From JAOBAU01 sp034667465 (lineage in GTDB: Bacteria > Acidobacteriota > Thermoanaerobaculia > Gp7-AA8), in contig JAXDJV010000024.1 of NCBI GenBank assembly GCA_034667465.1, forward strand, positions 124,001 through 188,000: DNA of 64,000 nucleotides, in the 5' to 3' direction. The position numbers and the translations under genes were made by a program. This document shows, in pieces, positions 9,305-18,740 of the stretch (position 1 is its first letter; each line of letters opens with the position of its first letter). Below the pieces are notes generated by a model, which worked only from the letters and a program-made list of their open reading frames with translations, was not told the origin of the DNA and searched no databases.

Positions 9305-10150
9305 TCAGGTGCCGGGTGGTGCCGTTGCCGCAACGACGTTGAACGACTTCGTCATACCGGGATCGTTGCGCGGCAGCCGCGCCGCCATCTGCTCGACCGT
9401 CTGCTCTTCGCCGCTCTTCAAATCCCAGAAGCGATAACCGAGCTCGCGCAGGACCGCGAACGGATTGCGATTCGGGTCGTCGAAATGCGGGCCGACCGCT
9501 TCCATCAGGATGAGCGGACGATTGCGCGCGATCGTCTCGCGGCCGCCGACGATCAGCGGGAACTCGTTGCCGTCGACGTCGATCTTCACGAGGTCGATCT
9601 TTCCGAGATTGGTCTGCGCGCTCCAGGCATCGAGACGCTGAAACGCGACCGTGCTGACGCCGTCGCGGCGCGAACCGTCGGTGCGCCAGCTGGAGCGAAA
9701 GTTCACTTCCCGCGGCGGCAGATCGGAATCGGAGAGTGCGAGCTTTACCGCGTCGACATGCCTGGCGTCGTTGAGCGAAAGATTGCGCTGCAGTTTCGAG
9801 AATGCGAAGTCGGTCGGCTCGAACGCGATCACCCGTCCGCCGCTCCCGGTCAGCTTCGCGAAGAGCAGCGTGTGCGCGCCGATATTGGCCCCGATGTCGA
9901 CGATCGTCATCCCCGCCCGTGTGTGACGGCGGATGGCTGCGGTGACGTCGGGCTCGTACTGCTGGAGAAAGAGACTGAGGTCGATCAATTCGCCGAGGTC
10001 GAGATCGAAGACCAGGCCGTCGACGGTCGCCATCGTGCGGCGATTGCGGACGAGGCGCGCGAACGCGTTGTACATCAGCTCTCGCACCGGCAGGAACGGC
10101 ACGAGCCTGTACAGACGGCGTGCGAATGAGACGAAGGGACGACGATTCAT
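9305..10150 (-). CDS. FkbM-family methyltransferase (copy 1 of 3)
   Basis: 281 aa. The FkbM pattern is clear: TIVDIGANIGAHTLLFA (motif I), VIAFEPTDFAFSKLQRNL, then a conserved DLVKIDVDGNEFPLIVGG block near 190-210. FkbM enzymes are SAM-dependent O-methyltransferases, common in glycan loci and thought to methylate sugar hydroxyls. ATG 10150 overlaps the polymerase stop as ATGA. The glycan position modified is unknown. Confidence 0.85.
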   Translation of the reverse strand: MNRRPFVSFARRLYRLVPFLPVRELMYNAFARLVRNRRTMATVDGLVFDLDLGELIDLSLFLQQYEPDVTAAIRRHTRAGMTIVDIGANIGAHTLLFAKLTGSGGRVIAFEPTDFAFSKLQRNLSLNDARHVDAVKLALSDSDLPPREVNFRSSWRTDGSRRDGVSTVAFQRLDAWSAQTNLGKIDLVKIDVDGNEFPLIVGGRETIARNRPLILMEAVGPHFDDPNRNPFAVLRELGYRFWDLKSGEEQTVEQMAARLPRNDPGMTKSFNVVAATAPPGT

Positions 10151-11652
10151 GATTGAGCACCGAGCACGCGTGTGCGCGTCTTACGTAGCAGCATCGCGAC
10201 CAGCTCGACCGATAAGTACGTCGGCACGAACCAGTAGACGATGAAGTAGAGCGAGGCGAACGAGGTCTGGCGCATGCTGTAGTACGTCCAGACCGACACG
10301 AACAGGTAGAACATGTTTACCCACCAGCTCCTGTAACGCCGGACGTACCAGCGGTGCAGCATCGCGGCGATCGCGCCGAGCAGAATGCCGCGCACGAAAA
10401 TCTCCGGCCAGTCGAACCCGAGCACCGCCTGACCGACCGCGCCGAACATCAGACCGACGCCGTCGATGCCGGCCGCGTTCAGGTACCACGCCGACGGATC
10501 GATCTTCTCGAACGGCAGGAGCTGACTCGGAACGAGAAAGTAAAAATCGCTGAAGAACAGCTGCCAGGGCGGAGTGCCGAGCACGCCGTCACGCTTGAGC
10601 CTGAAGATGTCGTATGACGTCGCCCACACCGCCTGGAACTCGTTGTTCCGGACGAGGAACGGAACGTGTGATTCGTCGAACAGCGGCTCGACGGCGCGAT
10701 TGCGCATCACACCGAGCGTGAGAAAGCCGCCGAAGATCGCGCAGCCGATCATCAACGCCCATTTCAGTTTCAACGGACGCACCATCCGGTGATAGAGCAG
10801 CACCGCGGTGAGCAGCAGAAGAATCAGCTCGCTGCGCGAACCGTGCTGTGATGCGGTGTAGACGATGTCGACCGCCAGCACGGCGATCAGCGCAAGGCGA
10901 TATCGCCAGTCGCGCCAGCGCAGCAGGAAGATGGAGACGAGGAACTGCGAATAGGTGAAGCGGATGTGATCGAAGTTCTGCACGAACTGCAGCAGGAGAT
11001 GCGGGAGCGAGACGAGCGTCTGCACGCGGCCGCTCAGCACCTCGCTGTATGGCGCGTTGTATTCGAAGTTGTAGACCTTCGCGATGACGATCAGAAACGT
11101 CTGCATCACGACCAGCATCGTCACGAGCGCGACGATGCGGGAGCGGCCGGGCGAGTCCATCTCGGTGGTTCGCACGCGCGCCCGTCCGCGCAGCAGCAGA
11201 TACGTGAGCACGAAAGAGCCGAAGTAAAGAACGTAACGCCAGCCGAACGCGCCGACGAGCTCCGGCGTCGGCGCTCCCGATGTCAGTCGCCAGTCGGACG
11301 TGGCGGCGTCCCACTGATAGTCGTTGGCGATGAAGTTGATCATCGGGTAGACCGAGTAGAAAAAGGCGGCGGCCACCCAGACGCTGCCGATCTCGAACAC
11401 CGGCAGCGCGCGATCGCGACGGTAGAGCACGAGCACGTAAAGCGCGGTGAGCTCGAAGATCATCACCGCCGGCAACATGATCGCGCGATGCGGCCAGGGC
11501 GTCATCGCGCAGACGATGATGCCGGCCACGAAGACGAGGCCGAGCATGATCAGCTGCGGATCGAAGACGAGGCGGCGCGGCCGCCGCACGCGGCGCGCGG
11601 TCTGCGGCGTCGACGGCAGTTCCGCCGCGCTGACGATTCCGATGTCGGTCAT
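10147..11652 (-). CDS. Wzy-like O-antigen/EPS polymerase
   Basis: Predicted 501 aa from ATG 11652 (MTDIGIVSAAEL), which overlaps the preceding gene's stop as ATGA; the long frame upstream to 12384 is shadow. Numerous hydrophobic segments (for example LIMLGLVFVAGIIVCAM and LALIAVLAVDIVYTA) separated by a large loop fit an oligosaccharide repeat-unit polymerase. The SRSELILLLLTAVLL segment also fits. Wzy proteins polymerise flipped repeat units on the outer face of the inner membrane, working with Wzx and Wzz, both encoded in this locus. Wzy families diverge strongly, so the call rests on topology and context. Confidence 0.72.
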   Translation of the reverse strand: MTDIGIVSAAELPSTPQTARRVRRPRRLVFDPQLIMLGLVFVAGIIVCAMTPWPHRAIMLPAVMIFELTALYVLVLYRRDRALPVFEIGSVWVAAAFFYSVYPMINFIANDYQWDAATSDWRLTSGAPTPELVGAFGWRYVLYFGSFVLTYLLLRGRARVRTTEMDSPGRSRIVALVTMLVVMQTFLIVIAKVYNFEYNAPYSEVLSGRVQTLVSLPHLLLQFVQNFDHIRFTYSQFLVSIFLLRWRDWRYRLALIAVLAVDIVYTASQHGSRSELILLLLTAVLLYHRMVRPLKLKWALMIGCAIFGGFLTLGVMRNRAVEPLFDESHVPFLVRNNEFQAVWATSYDIFRLKRDGVLGTPPWQLFFSDFYFLVPSQLLPFEKIDPSAWYLNAAGIDGVGLMFGAVGQAVLGFDWPEIFVRGILLGAIAAMLHRWYVRRYRSWWVNMFYLFVSVWTYYSMRQTSFASLYFIVYWFVPTYLSVELVAMLLRKTRTRVLGAQS

Positions 11653-12314
11653 CGCGTTTTCAAAACGAAGTTGTGGCTCGGCGTCCAGTCGCGATTGCGA
11701 TAGGAGCGAAGGATCTCGAACTTTGCGGCGAGGCGTCGCGAGACGTCGCGGAGACGCCAGCCGCGCAGGCCGAGCTCCCAGAAGTGCTGTCCGCCCGAAT
11801 AGCGCGGCGTGAGCCCGTCCGGCTTTTCGAACCAGTTGAAGAGATCGAAGTGCAGCGTGAAGTCGAGACCGCGCACGCCGGGAACGAAGCGAAACTGCAT
11901 GTGCCGTCCGGCCACCGGCAGATAGACGAGCGCGAAGCGCGCCACGCGGGCGAGCTCCGCGATCGCGGTGTCGAGATACGGAACGGCGAGGTGCTCGAGA
12001 ACGTGCGACGCAACCACGGCGTCGTACTCTTTGTCGCTGAACATCGTCATCTGGTGCACGCTGCCGATCCGGTCGGGATTGAACGTGGCGTCGATGTCGA
12101 AGGTGGTTACTTCGTAACCGAGCCAGCGAAGAACGTGCGTGTCGAGCCCCTGCCCCGGCCCGATGATCAGGATTTTGCGGACGTCGGAACCGAGCGATTG
12201 CAGGTCGCGATACTGATACGCGCTGTTGACGAAATTCGAGAGGTGGAACTCGCGGCGCCAGGCTTCGCGGTCGAGCGGCATGACGGCCGGCGGCGGAATG
12301 TCGGGCGTCGACAC
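11649..12314 (-). CDS. SAM-dependent methyltransferase
   Basis: 221 aa from GTG 12314 (M-STPDIPPPAV), whose first G is the last base of the upstream TAG. Motif I reads ILIIGPGQGLDTHVLRWLG and is followed by VTTFDIDATFNPDRIG. Then comes AVVASHVLEHLAVPYLD, the post-I/post-II pattern of small class I methyltransferases. The substrate is unknown. It lies between the Wzy-like polymerase and a GT2 and is translationally coupled to both. Confidence 0.78.
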   Translation of the reverse strand: MSTPDIPPPAVMPLDREAWRREFHLSNFVNSAYQYRDLQSLGSDVRKILIIGPGQGLDTHVLRWLGYEVTTFDIDATFNPDRIGSVHQMTMFSDKEYDAVVASHVLEHLAVPYLDTAIAELARVARFALVYLPVAGRHMQFRFVPGVRGLDFTLHFDLFNWFEKPDGLTPRYSGGQHFWELGLRGWRLRDVSRRLAAKFEILRSYRNRDWTPSHNFVLKTR

Positions 12315-13393
12315 TATCGATTTCCTTTTCGGTGCGCTCGCACTCTTGCATACGCGGCTCGCGGCAATGCGGCCGCAGCCGCAAGCCTCGGCAACGCGCG
12401 GAATGCGGCAGAGGGAGCGGCCGACATCGCCCGCGCGGCGGCTCCGCCGGCGGCTCCGCGATTTCGGCGCGCCAGATACGAGGCGATGATCAGCTGCACC
12501 ATGCCGTACGTCGAGGCGACACCGGGATCGCGGCGCGCGGCCGGCTCGCGCTCGAGAAATTTTCGGCGCAGTGAATCGACGATCGTCACGGCGCGCTCCG
12601 GCTGCTCCGGTTCATCGATCACGGCGTGATTGACGAGCGCCACCCACAACGGCGCCCACTCGTTCGCCAGCGCGACGTCGCCGGTCATGGCGATGACGCC
12701 GCGGCGCAACACTTCTTCGACGCGCAGCACGTTCTCGCGCGTGTAGCGCGTCGACGTGACCGACGTCGAGTGAACGCGAAAATCGATGAGCGTGCGCGTC
12801 AGGTTCTGCATCGGATGCCGTGCGGCGACCCGCGACCAGAGCTCGACGTCCTGGCTGGTGCGCCACGTTTCGTCATAACCGCCAAGCTCGTCGCGCACGA
12901 CGGAGGCGCGGAACATTACCGAGCCATGCACCATCGGACTGATCGTCATCAATGCAAATCGGATCGCTGCCGGGGAAACGGGACGAACGGTATCGAGCGC
13001 GCGCCGCCGCCGCCCGTTTTCATCGATGACTGCCGCCTGCGCGCCGACGACCGCGACATCGGGATGGGCATCGAGAAACGCGACCTGTTCCGCGAGTCGC
13101 GTCGGGCGCGAACGATCGTCGGCGTCGTGACGCGCGATCAGCTCTCCGTTCGCGACGGCGAGTCCGGCGTTGAGCGAGGCGGTCAGTCCGCGATTCGTTT
13201 CGTTCGTGATGATGCGAATGCGGGCGTCGTTGTATGAGCTGAGAATGGTTTGCGAATCGTCGGTTGAGGCGTCGTCGATGATCAGCAGTTCGAAGTCAGT
13301 GAACGTTTGCGCGAGGATCGAGTCGATCGCTTCGCGCAGATAGCGCTGGCCGTTGAAGACCGACATCAATACGGTCATGCGCGGCGACGTCAC
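12314..13393 (-). CDS. Glycosyltransferase family 2
   Basis: Predicted 359 aa from GTG 13393, which forms a GTGA overlap with the asparagine synthase stop; an internal ATG five codons later is an alternative. The N-terminal GT-A domain shows MTVLMSVFNGQRYLREAID, IIDDASTDDSQ and LIARHDADDRSRPTR, the last containing the DxD metal/nucleotide-sugar motif (DAD). The C-terminal 80 residues are Ala/Arg-rich and low in complexity. It is a cytoplasmic transferase of the repeat-unit pathway with an unknown donor. Confidence 0.87.
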   Translation of the reverse strand: MTSPRMTVLMSVFNGQRYLREAIDSILAQTFTDFELLIIDDASTDDSQTILSSYNDARIRIITNETNRGLTASLNAGLAVANGELIARHDADDRSRPTRLAEQVAFLDAHPDVAVVGAQAAVIDENGRRRRALDTVRPVSPAAIRFALMTISPMVHGSVMFRASVVRDELGGYDETWRTSQDVELWSRVAARHPMQNLTRTLIDFRVHSTSVTSTRYTRENVLRVEEVLRRGVIAMTGDVALANEWAPLWVALVNHAVIDEPEQPERAVTIVDSLRRKFLEREPAARRDPGVASTYGMVQLIIASYLARRNRGAAGGAAARAMSAAPSAAFRALPRLAAAAALPRAAYARVRAHRKGNR

Positions 13394-15222
13394 GGATTTA
13401 CCTCGCGCGCGTCGAGCCAGAGTCCGAGCGTGAAGAGCGACCACGCGCGGTAGTCGGTACCGTTTTTCATGTCACCGCGCACGCCTGGCAGCAGCGAGCG
13501 GAGCGGCGAGTCTGCGGCGAAGACGCGATCGAGGAGCGGACGCATCGCCGGCTGGTTGAGCCACGCGGCGGTCGGCGCGCCGAAGCCCTGCTTCGGACGA
13601 TTCCAGAGCGATTCCGGCCAGAACTGGCGACACGCTTCCTTCAACACGAGCTTCGTGTCTGTCGTGCCATTCACTTTCAGCGTTTCCGGGAGCGAGAGCG
13701 CGAACTCGACGACGTCGCGATCGAGCAGCGGCGCGCGCGTTTCCAGTCCGTGCGCCATCGCGGCGCGATCGACTTTCACGAGAATGTCGCCCGGCAGATA
13801 CGAGGTCAGATCGAAGTAGAAAGCGCGATTGAGTCCGTGCGTGTCGTTCGACGGTTTGTAGTAACCGCCCGGCTCGAACGACGCGACGTCATCACTCCCC
13901 CACAACCGCGAGCGCTCATGTTTGCGAAAGACGGTCTGGCTCATGATGTCGCGCGTCCAGACGTCGCGCCAGCGCGCGGCCAGTCCGGCGGCGTGCGAGC
14001 GAATGGTCAGCTTGCGATAGCGATGTCGCATCAGTTTGCTGAACGAGCGCAACACCGCCCACTGCGCGAGCGGCGCCGCGACCTTCTCCGACATCGCCAG
14101 CGCCGGATACCACCAGTAACCGCCAAAGAGCTCATCGCCGCCGTCGCCGGAGAGGACGACTTTCACGGAGCGGCGCGCGAACTCGGAGACGAGGTAGGTC
14201 GGGATGTTCGAGGTGTCGGCGAACGGCTCGTCGTAGACGCGCGCCATCCGCTGGATGAGCGTGGCGACGTCCGGCTCGCCGAGGTCGATCTCGTGGTGCT
14301 CGGTGTTGTAACGCTCGGCGACCGCGCGCGCGTACGGCAGCTCGTTGATGTAGCTGCCAAAGCCGACGGAGAACGTCTTCACCGGGATGTCGCTGTGCTG
14401 CTGCATCAGCGCGACGACGGTGCTCGAATCGAGTCCGCCGCTGAGAAACGCGCCGACCGGAACGTCGGCCGTCATCTGCCGTTCGACCGCCTGGCGAATG
14501 AGGCGACGCAGTTCGTCGGCGGCGTCGCGCAGCGAGATCGTGCGTGTCTCGAACTTCGGCATCCAGTAGCGCGTCACGGCGATTTTTCCGTCGCGCCACG
14601 TCAGGTGATGCGCGGGCGGCAGCGTCTCGATGTTGCTGTAGATCGTTCGATCAGGCGGGACGTAGCCGAGTGTCAGATACGCATCGACGGCCTCGCGATC
14701 GAGCCGGGCATCGATGAGTCCCGATGCGGTGATCGCTTTCAGTTCCGACGCAATCAGCAGCGTGCCGTCGTTCGTCGTTGCGTAGTACAACGGCTTCTCG
14801 CCGAAGAGATCGCGCGCGACGAAGAGTGAACGTTCCTGCGCGTCCCACAGCGCGAATGCGAACATGCCGCGCAGTCGATCGACGACCGCCGCGCCCCATT
14901 CCTTGTAGCCGGCGATCAGCACTTCGGTGTCGGAGTGCGTGCGGAACTCGTGGCCGAGCGCGGCGAGCTTGTGGCGCAGCTCCGGGTAGTTGTAGATCTC
15001 GCCGTTGAAGGCGATCGACCAGCGGCCCGAAATGTCGGACATCGGCTGCGCGCCGGTGGTGAGATCGATGATGGCGAGCCGCGCGTGGCCGAGCGTGCAG
15101 TGGTCGAGCGACCACGCGTCGCGCGCATCGGGACCGCGATGGCTGATGGCGTCGATCATCCGCGCGTTGGCATCGGAATACGACTTCGCGTTGGGACCGA
15201 CGATGGCGGTGATGCCGCACAT
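13390..15222 (-). CDS. asnB: Asparagine synthase-type glutamine amidotransferase (paralogue 3 of 4)
   Basis: Predicted 610 aa from ATG 15222 (MCGITAIVG), whose A is shared with the upstream TGA; the preceding 28 codons of open frame are shadow, and a Class II amidotransferase must start with Met-Cys. Both domains are complete: glutaminase with Cys2, and synthetase with PP-loop FLSGGLDSSTVVAL and GGDELFGGYWW. It is coupled on both sides to glycan genes. An alternative role as the housekeeping asparagine synthetase cannot be excluded for one of the four copies. Confidence 0.9.
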   Translation of the reverse strand: MCGITAIVGPNAKSYSDANARMIDAISHRGPDARDAWSLDHCTLGHARLAIIDLTTGAQPMSDISGRWSIAFNGEIYNYPELRHKLAALGHEFRTHSDTEVLIAGYKEWGAAVVDRLRGMFAFALWDAQERSLFVARDLFGEKPLYYATTNDGTLLIASELKAITASGLIDARLDREAVDAYLTLGYVPPDRTIYSNIETLPPAHHLTWRDGKIAVTRYWMPKFETRTISLRDAADELRRLIRQAVERQMTADVPVGAFLSGGLDSSTVVALMQQHSDIPVKTFSVGFGSYINELPYARAVAERYNTEHHEIDLGEPDVATLIQRMARVYDEPFADTSNIPTYLVSEFARRSVKVVLSGDGGDELFGGYWWYPALAMSEKVAAPLAQWAVLRSFSKLMRHRYRKLTIRSHAAGLAARWRDVWTRDIMSQTVFRKHERSRLWGSDDVASFEPGGYYKPSNDTHGLNRAFYFDLTSYLPGDILVKVDRAAMAHGLETRAPLLDRDVVEFALSLPETLKVNGTTDTKLVLKEACRQFWPESLWNRPKQGFGAPTAAWLNQPAMRPLLDRVFAADSPLRSLLPGVRGDMKNGTDYRAWSLFTLGLWLDAREVNP

Positions 15223-16184
15223 CAGCGCGCTCCTCCGGCCAGCTTCTGCTCGAAGTGGCGGCGCGCCGCGGCGATGCGGCGATGGAGATGACGACGGCGC
15301 AGCCACGCAACGGCGCGCGGACCGGCGATGCCGAACGGGACGAGCGCCCAGAGCGGCAGCGCGGCGGGACGGCGACGCAGGCCGCGGGCGACGAAACGCA
15401 ATCCGGTGACGCGCTCGCCGCGCGTGAAGGCGTCGATGGCGTCGCGCTGAATCGCGTACTCACGCATGGCAGGTTCGGCGGCGGCGAGATGCGATTGCAG
15501 TTCGGCGTCGGTGAAGAGCGGGCGCGCGGAGAGATCGGGCTCGACGCCGGCGGCGCGACAGATCGCGACTCCCTCCGGCTTCCACTTCCCTTTCTCGACG
15601 CCGTGGTCGTAAACGAGCGACGGCTTGAGCGGACCCCAGAATTGATCGTCGAGCTCCGCGCTGAGTTGCGTGCCGAGATGCTCGAAGTCCCACGCGCTGA
15701 ATCCGGGAAGGAGCAGTCTGTGCAATGTCTCCCTGCGCCAGATGGCGGGCTGTGTCGAGACGCGATAGACCTCGCCGGGTTGCACGATGCCGATGCCGTC
15801 GACCGGCGAGGCGACAGTCGGCAGCGGCGTCGGCGCGGGAAGCGGCGCGAGGCGAAGACTGCCGACGCGATATTTGCGCGCGGCGTCGACGAGCCGCAGC
15901 ACAGCGGTAGTGTCGACCTGTTCGATGAGGAAGAAGTCTTCGAGAAAAAGAATCACGTCGTCGCTATCGATCCGATCGAGCATCGCGCGAACGCCGGAGG
16001 TCCAGCTGATGTCATCACCGATGTTGATCGTCGTGACGCCGTCGATCGTGCAGGTCTTGTGGTTCGTGCCGAGGAAAAGCGGGAACGGACAATCGGGCCA
16101 GCGCGCGCGCAGCACGCGAAAAAACGGCTCCCACAGATCGGAGTACCGATCGCAGGAAATGACGAGCAGCGGCGGAAGTGACAT
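15222..16184 (-). CDS. Uncharacterised polysaccharide-locus protein, possibly a GT-A-like transferase
   Basis: 320 aa, not confidently recognised. It opens with a beta-strand segment LLVISCDRYSDLWEPFF, has PLFLGTNHKTC and a central DDVILFLEDFFLIEQVD. The acidic LED could play the part of a DxD motif, and the protein looks like the nucleotide-diphospho-sugar transferase fold. About 60 basic, Arg-rich residues end the protein. It overlaps its FkbM neighbour by ATGA and shares one base with asnB. A glycosyltransferase role is inference from shape and position only. Confidence 0.5.
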   Translation of the reverse strand: MSLPPLLVISCDRYSDLWEPFFRVLRARWPDCPFPLFLGTNHKTCTIDGVTTINIGDDISWTSGVRAMLDRIDSDDVILFLEDFFLIEQVDTTAVLRLVDAARKYRVGSLRLAPLPAPTPLPTVASPVDGIGIVQPGEVYRVSTQPAIWRRETLHRLLLPGFSAWDFEHLGTQLSAELDDQFWGPLKPSLVYDHGVEKGKWKPEGVAICRAAGVEPDLSARPLFTDAELQSHLAAAEPAMREYAIQRDAIDAFTRGERVTGLRFVARGLRRRPAALPLWALVPFGIAGPRAVAWLRRRHLHRRIAAARRHFEQKLAGGAR

Positions 16185-17092
16185 CAGGCGAAGTCGGGAA
16201 ATGAGAGCGGCCGGCGCGAGAGGACGAGATCGGTGACGCGATCGCCGACGTGCCGTTCGAGCTCGTCGTAGTCGGCGGCGGTGACGGCGCGAACGACGCC
16301 GCGATCGAAGATCACCCAGTACGTGTGGAACTCGGTGCAGAGCCGCGTGAAGAGCTCGCGCGGATCGGCGCCGGCGGCGCGCAATCCGGGCGGACCGAAT
16401 TCCATGAAGACGAGCGGACGATGCTGTTCGAGCGTCGCCGCCGCGCCGCGGAGCAGCGACGGCTCGGCGCCGTCGATGTCGACCTTCATGAAGGCGATGC
16501 GATCGCCGTCGCGCAGCAGTTCCGTGGCGAGCGTGTCGAGGCGGCGAATCGGCGCGGTGTCGAAGCTGCTGCTGCTGGCGTCGCTGTACGTATGCGCGCA
16601 GGCGGCGCCGGCAGCGCGATGCAGCGTGACGTCGCCGTCGAAATCTCCGACCGCCATCCGAATCGCGGTGACGTCGACGGAACCGCGACTGGCGGCAACG
16701 GTTCGTTCGAGACAGGCGAAGCTGCGCGCGTCGGGCTCGAACGCAATCACGCGCACTCCGGCGCGATTCGCCAGCGCCTGCGCGAGAAACGCGGCGTAGA
16801 AGCCGTAATGCGCGCCGACGTCGAAGAAGAGGTTTCCTTCACTCTGTTCGATCAGCGACGCGATGACGCGCTTGTCGAAGGCGAGGTTCGGCGCGTCGGC
16901 GTCGTACCACGCGTAGGTCGGGCTTTGAAAATCGACGAAGACGCTGACGCCGTTGCCGCTGACGAATCCACCGCGCGGATGGCGGAGTCGAAGCCATTGC
17001 GTGCGCAACGCGCGATACGCGGGACGCGCGAGATCGGCGGCGCCGCGCGTGTAGCGTCCTCGCGCAACCGCACGGCGCAGTGAGGACAGCAT
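16184..17092 (-). CDS. FkbM-family methyltransferase (copy 2 of 3)
   Basis: Predicted 302 aa from ATG 17092 (MLSSLRRAVARG), two bases after the upstream stop; open frame further upstream is shadow. FkbM signatures are LFFDVGAHYGFYAAFLA, VIAFEPDARSFACLERTV and IAFMKVDIDGAEPSLLRG. The basic N-terminal 40 residues precede the catalytic domain. It probably methylates a sugar hydroxyl in the polysaccharide. Confidence 0.83.
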   Translation of the reverse strand: MLSSLRRAVARGRYTRGAADLARPAYRALRTQWLRLRHPRGGFVSGNGVSVFVDFQSPTYAWYDADAPNLAFDKRVIASLIEQSEGNLFFDVGAHYGFYAAFLAQALANRAGVRVIAFEPDARSFACLERTVAASRGSVDVTAIRMAVGDFDGDVTLHRAAGAACAHTYSDASSSSFDTAPIRRLDTLATELLRDGDRIAFMKVDIDGAEPSLLRGAAATLEQHRPLVFMEFGPPGLRAAGADPRELFTRLCTEFHTYWVIFDRGVVRAVTAADYDELERHVGDRVTDLVLSRRPLSFPDFA

Positions 17093-17094
17093 GC

Positions 17095-17916
17095 TCACGC
17101 GGCGAGCTCCGGTTTGCGAAAGACGTAGAGGCCGCAGCCGTGATCCCACGGCCGTCCGGCGTCGAGCGCGACGTTGCGCAGCAGTTCGTTGCGGTCGTTG
17201 ATCACGGAGAACTCGACGAGCTCGAGGTTCGCGAAGGCGTCGCGGATCGTCTGCGGATCGAAGACGCGGTGTGCATCGAAGTAGAGCGCTTCCTGTCCGA
17301 CCGGCGTGCCGAGCAACAACGTGCCGCCCGGTTTCAGCACACGCATCAGCTCCTCGGCCGCCTTTACGTATCCCAGCGGATCGACCGGATCGCCGTAACG
17401 TCCGAGGCCGACGTGCTCGATGACGTGCAGCGAGCTGAGACTGTCTACCGAGTTGTCGGCGAACGGCATCTCGGTGATCGTGCCGGCGCGGAACGCGAAG
17501 TTCGTCCAGTCGACGTCGATCGGCCGGATGTCGACGTAGGTCACTTTGCAGAACGGCAGCAGATGGGCGATGAATCCGTCGAGGCGCGAGGCGACGTCGA
17601 CGTGTTCTTTCACACCGCGATCGAACAGCCACTGCGACGCCCAGAGATCCTGGTAGAAGTAGTGGAATGTCAGCGAGCCGGCGGAGGAGAAGCGATCGTA
17701 CGAGCGATACCAGAGATCGCGCAGCCGGAAGCGAAACGTCTTCTTCAGATTCCCGCGACGGTACTTCGCGAGGTTGCGCACGAAGTACGGCGCGCCGCGA
17801 AACTTGTTGACGATCCCGAACGGCTCGAAGAATGAGCGCGTCATGAACTGATATGGCCACCAGAGCCACTTCCTCGCGAGGCGGCGCGCGAGGCTTTTCT
17901 GTTTCGGTTCGGTCAT
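17095..17916 (-). CDS. DUF268-like SAM-binding protein
   Basis: Predicted 273 aa from ATG 17916 (MTEPKQKSLARR), which overlaps the upstream FkbM stop as ATGA. The centre reads VDVASRLDGFIAHLLPF, then VTYVDIRPIDVDW and SLHVIEHVGLGRYGDPVDP, with VLKPGGTLLLGTPVG afterwards. This pattern matches the methyltransferase-like DUF268 group found in glycan loci. A methyltransferase activity is inferred from the fold pattern; no substrate is known to me. Confidence 0.72.
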   Translation of the reverse strand: MTEPKQKSLARRLARKWLWWPYQFMTRSFFEPFGIVNKFRGAPYFVRNLAKYRRGNLKKTFRFRLRDLWYRSYDRFSSAGSLTFHYFYQDLWASQWLFDRGVKEHVDVASRLDGFIAHLLPFCKVTYVDIRPIDVDWTNFAFRAGTITEMPFADNSVDSLSSLHVIEHVGLGRYGDPVDPLGYVKAAEELMRVLKPGGTLLLGTPVGQEALYFDAHRVFDPQTIRDAFANLELVEFSVINDRNELLRNVALDAGRPWDHGCGLYVFRKPELAA

Positions 17917-18740
17917 GCAGTCGTTTTCCTGAACACGTAACTCCAGTAGCCGAAGTCGCGGCGGCGATTGGCGACCCAGCGATCGACGTCGTCCGACGTC
18001 ACGACGCGCTCTTCGGCGCCGAGCGCGAACGCCTGATAGCCGGCGTTCCAAAAGAGTTCGAAGACATCGCGAAAGGCGGGATTGAGTCCGGCGGGATGAT
18101 GTTCGGTGAGCACGATCTCGACAAGCCACGTGGGCGCCGGGTCACGCGCAAGCGTTCGAACGGCGCCCTGCAACACCTGCAGCTCGAGTCCTTCGACGTC
18201 GATCTTGATGAGCAGATCCTGCTCGGCGAAGCGATCGGAGAGAACGATGTCGAGCGTCGAGAGTGCGATGGTGGTCTTCCACGTTTCCGATGCGCCGGAC
18301 CAGCGCTGCATCAGCGACGCGGCGGTGCCGCCGCCGTAAATCATGGCCACGCCAGGCTTCGTGGAGAGTCCGAGCGGCACGACTTCGATGTCGTTCCAGT
18401 CGTTGACGGCGAGATTGCGATAGAGGATCTCGAGGTTGGACGGCAGCGGCTCGATGGCGACGACGTGCGCGCCGCGCTGCCGCGCAAGGCAGGCGAAGAA
18501 ACCGTAGTTCGCGCCGACGTCGACGTAGACTTTGCCGGGCGCCGCGAACGTACCGATCAGGCGCGTTTCATCCGGCTCGAACGAACCGTCTTCCATCGCC
18601 TGATGGCCGACGAAGCGAAAGCCGAGCGGCGTCTGCTGCATCTTTCGCGCGTTGAGCTGGCGCGCGAAACGGAAGCTGTGAATTGCGCCGAGCGCCTCCG
18701 GAAAACGGCGGCGCGCGAAGCGTTTGATGCCGTCGATCAA
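17913..18740 (-). CDS. FkbM-family methyltransferase (copy 3 of 3)
   Basis: 275 aa. Motif I is VYVDVGANYGFFACLA; VVAIEPLPSNLEILYRNL and LLIKIDVEGLELQVLQG complete the FkbM signature. ATG 18740 overlaps the flippase stop as ATGA and its own TGA overlaps the next ATG, so it is tightly coupled. It probably acts on a sugar hydroxyl of the repeat unit. Confidence 0.85.
   Translation of the reverse strand: MIDGIKRFARRRFPEALGAIHSFRFARQLNARKMQQTPLGFRFVGHQAMEDGSFEPDETRLIGTFAAPGKVYVDVGANYGFFACLARQRGAHVVAIEPLPSNLEILYRNLAVNDWNDIEVVPLGLSTKPGVAMIYGGGTAASLMQRWSGASETWKTTIALSTLDIVLSDRFAEQDLLIKIDVEGLELQVLQGAVRTLARDPAPTWLVEIVLTEHHPAGLNPAFRDVFELFWNAGYQAFALGAEERVVTSDDVDRWVANRRRDFGYWSYVFRKTTA

Noticed and set aside
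10147..12384. A single 745-aa polymerase starting at 12384
   Set aside because: The first 244 codons are an Arg-rich shadow of the methyltransferase gene; the ATGA junction at 11652 gives a normal membrane protein.
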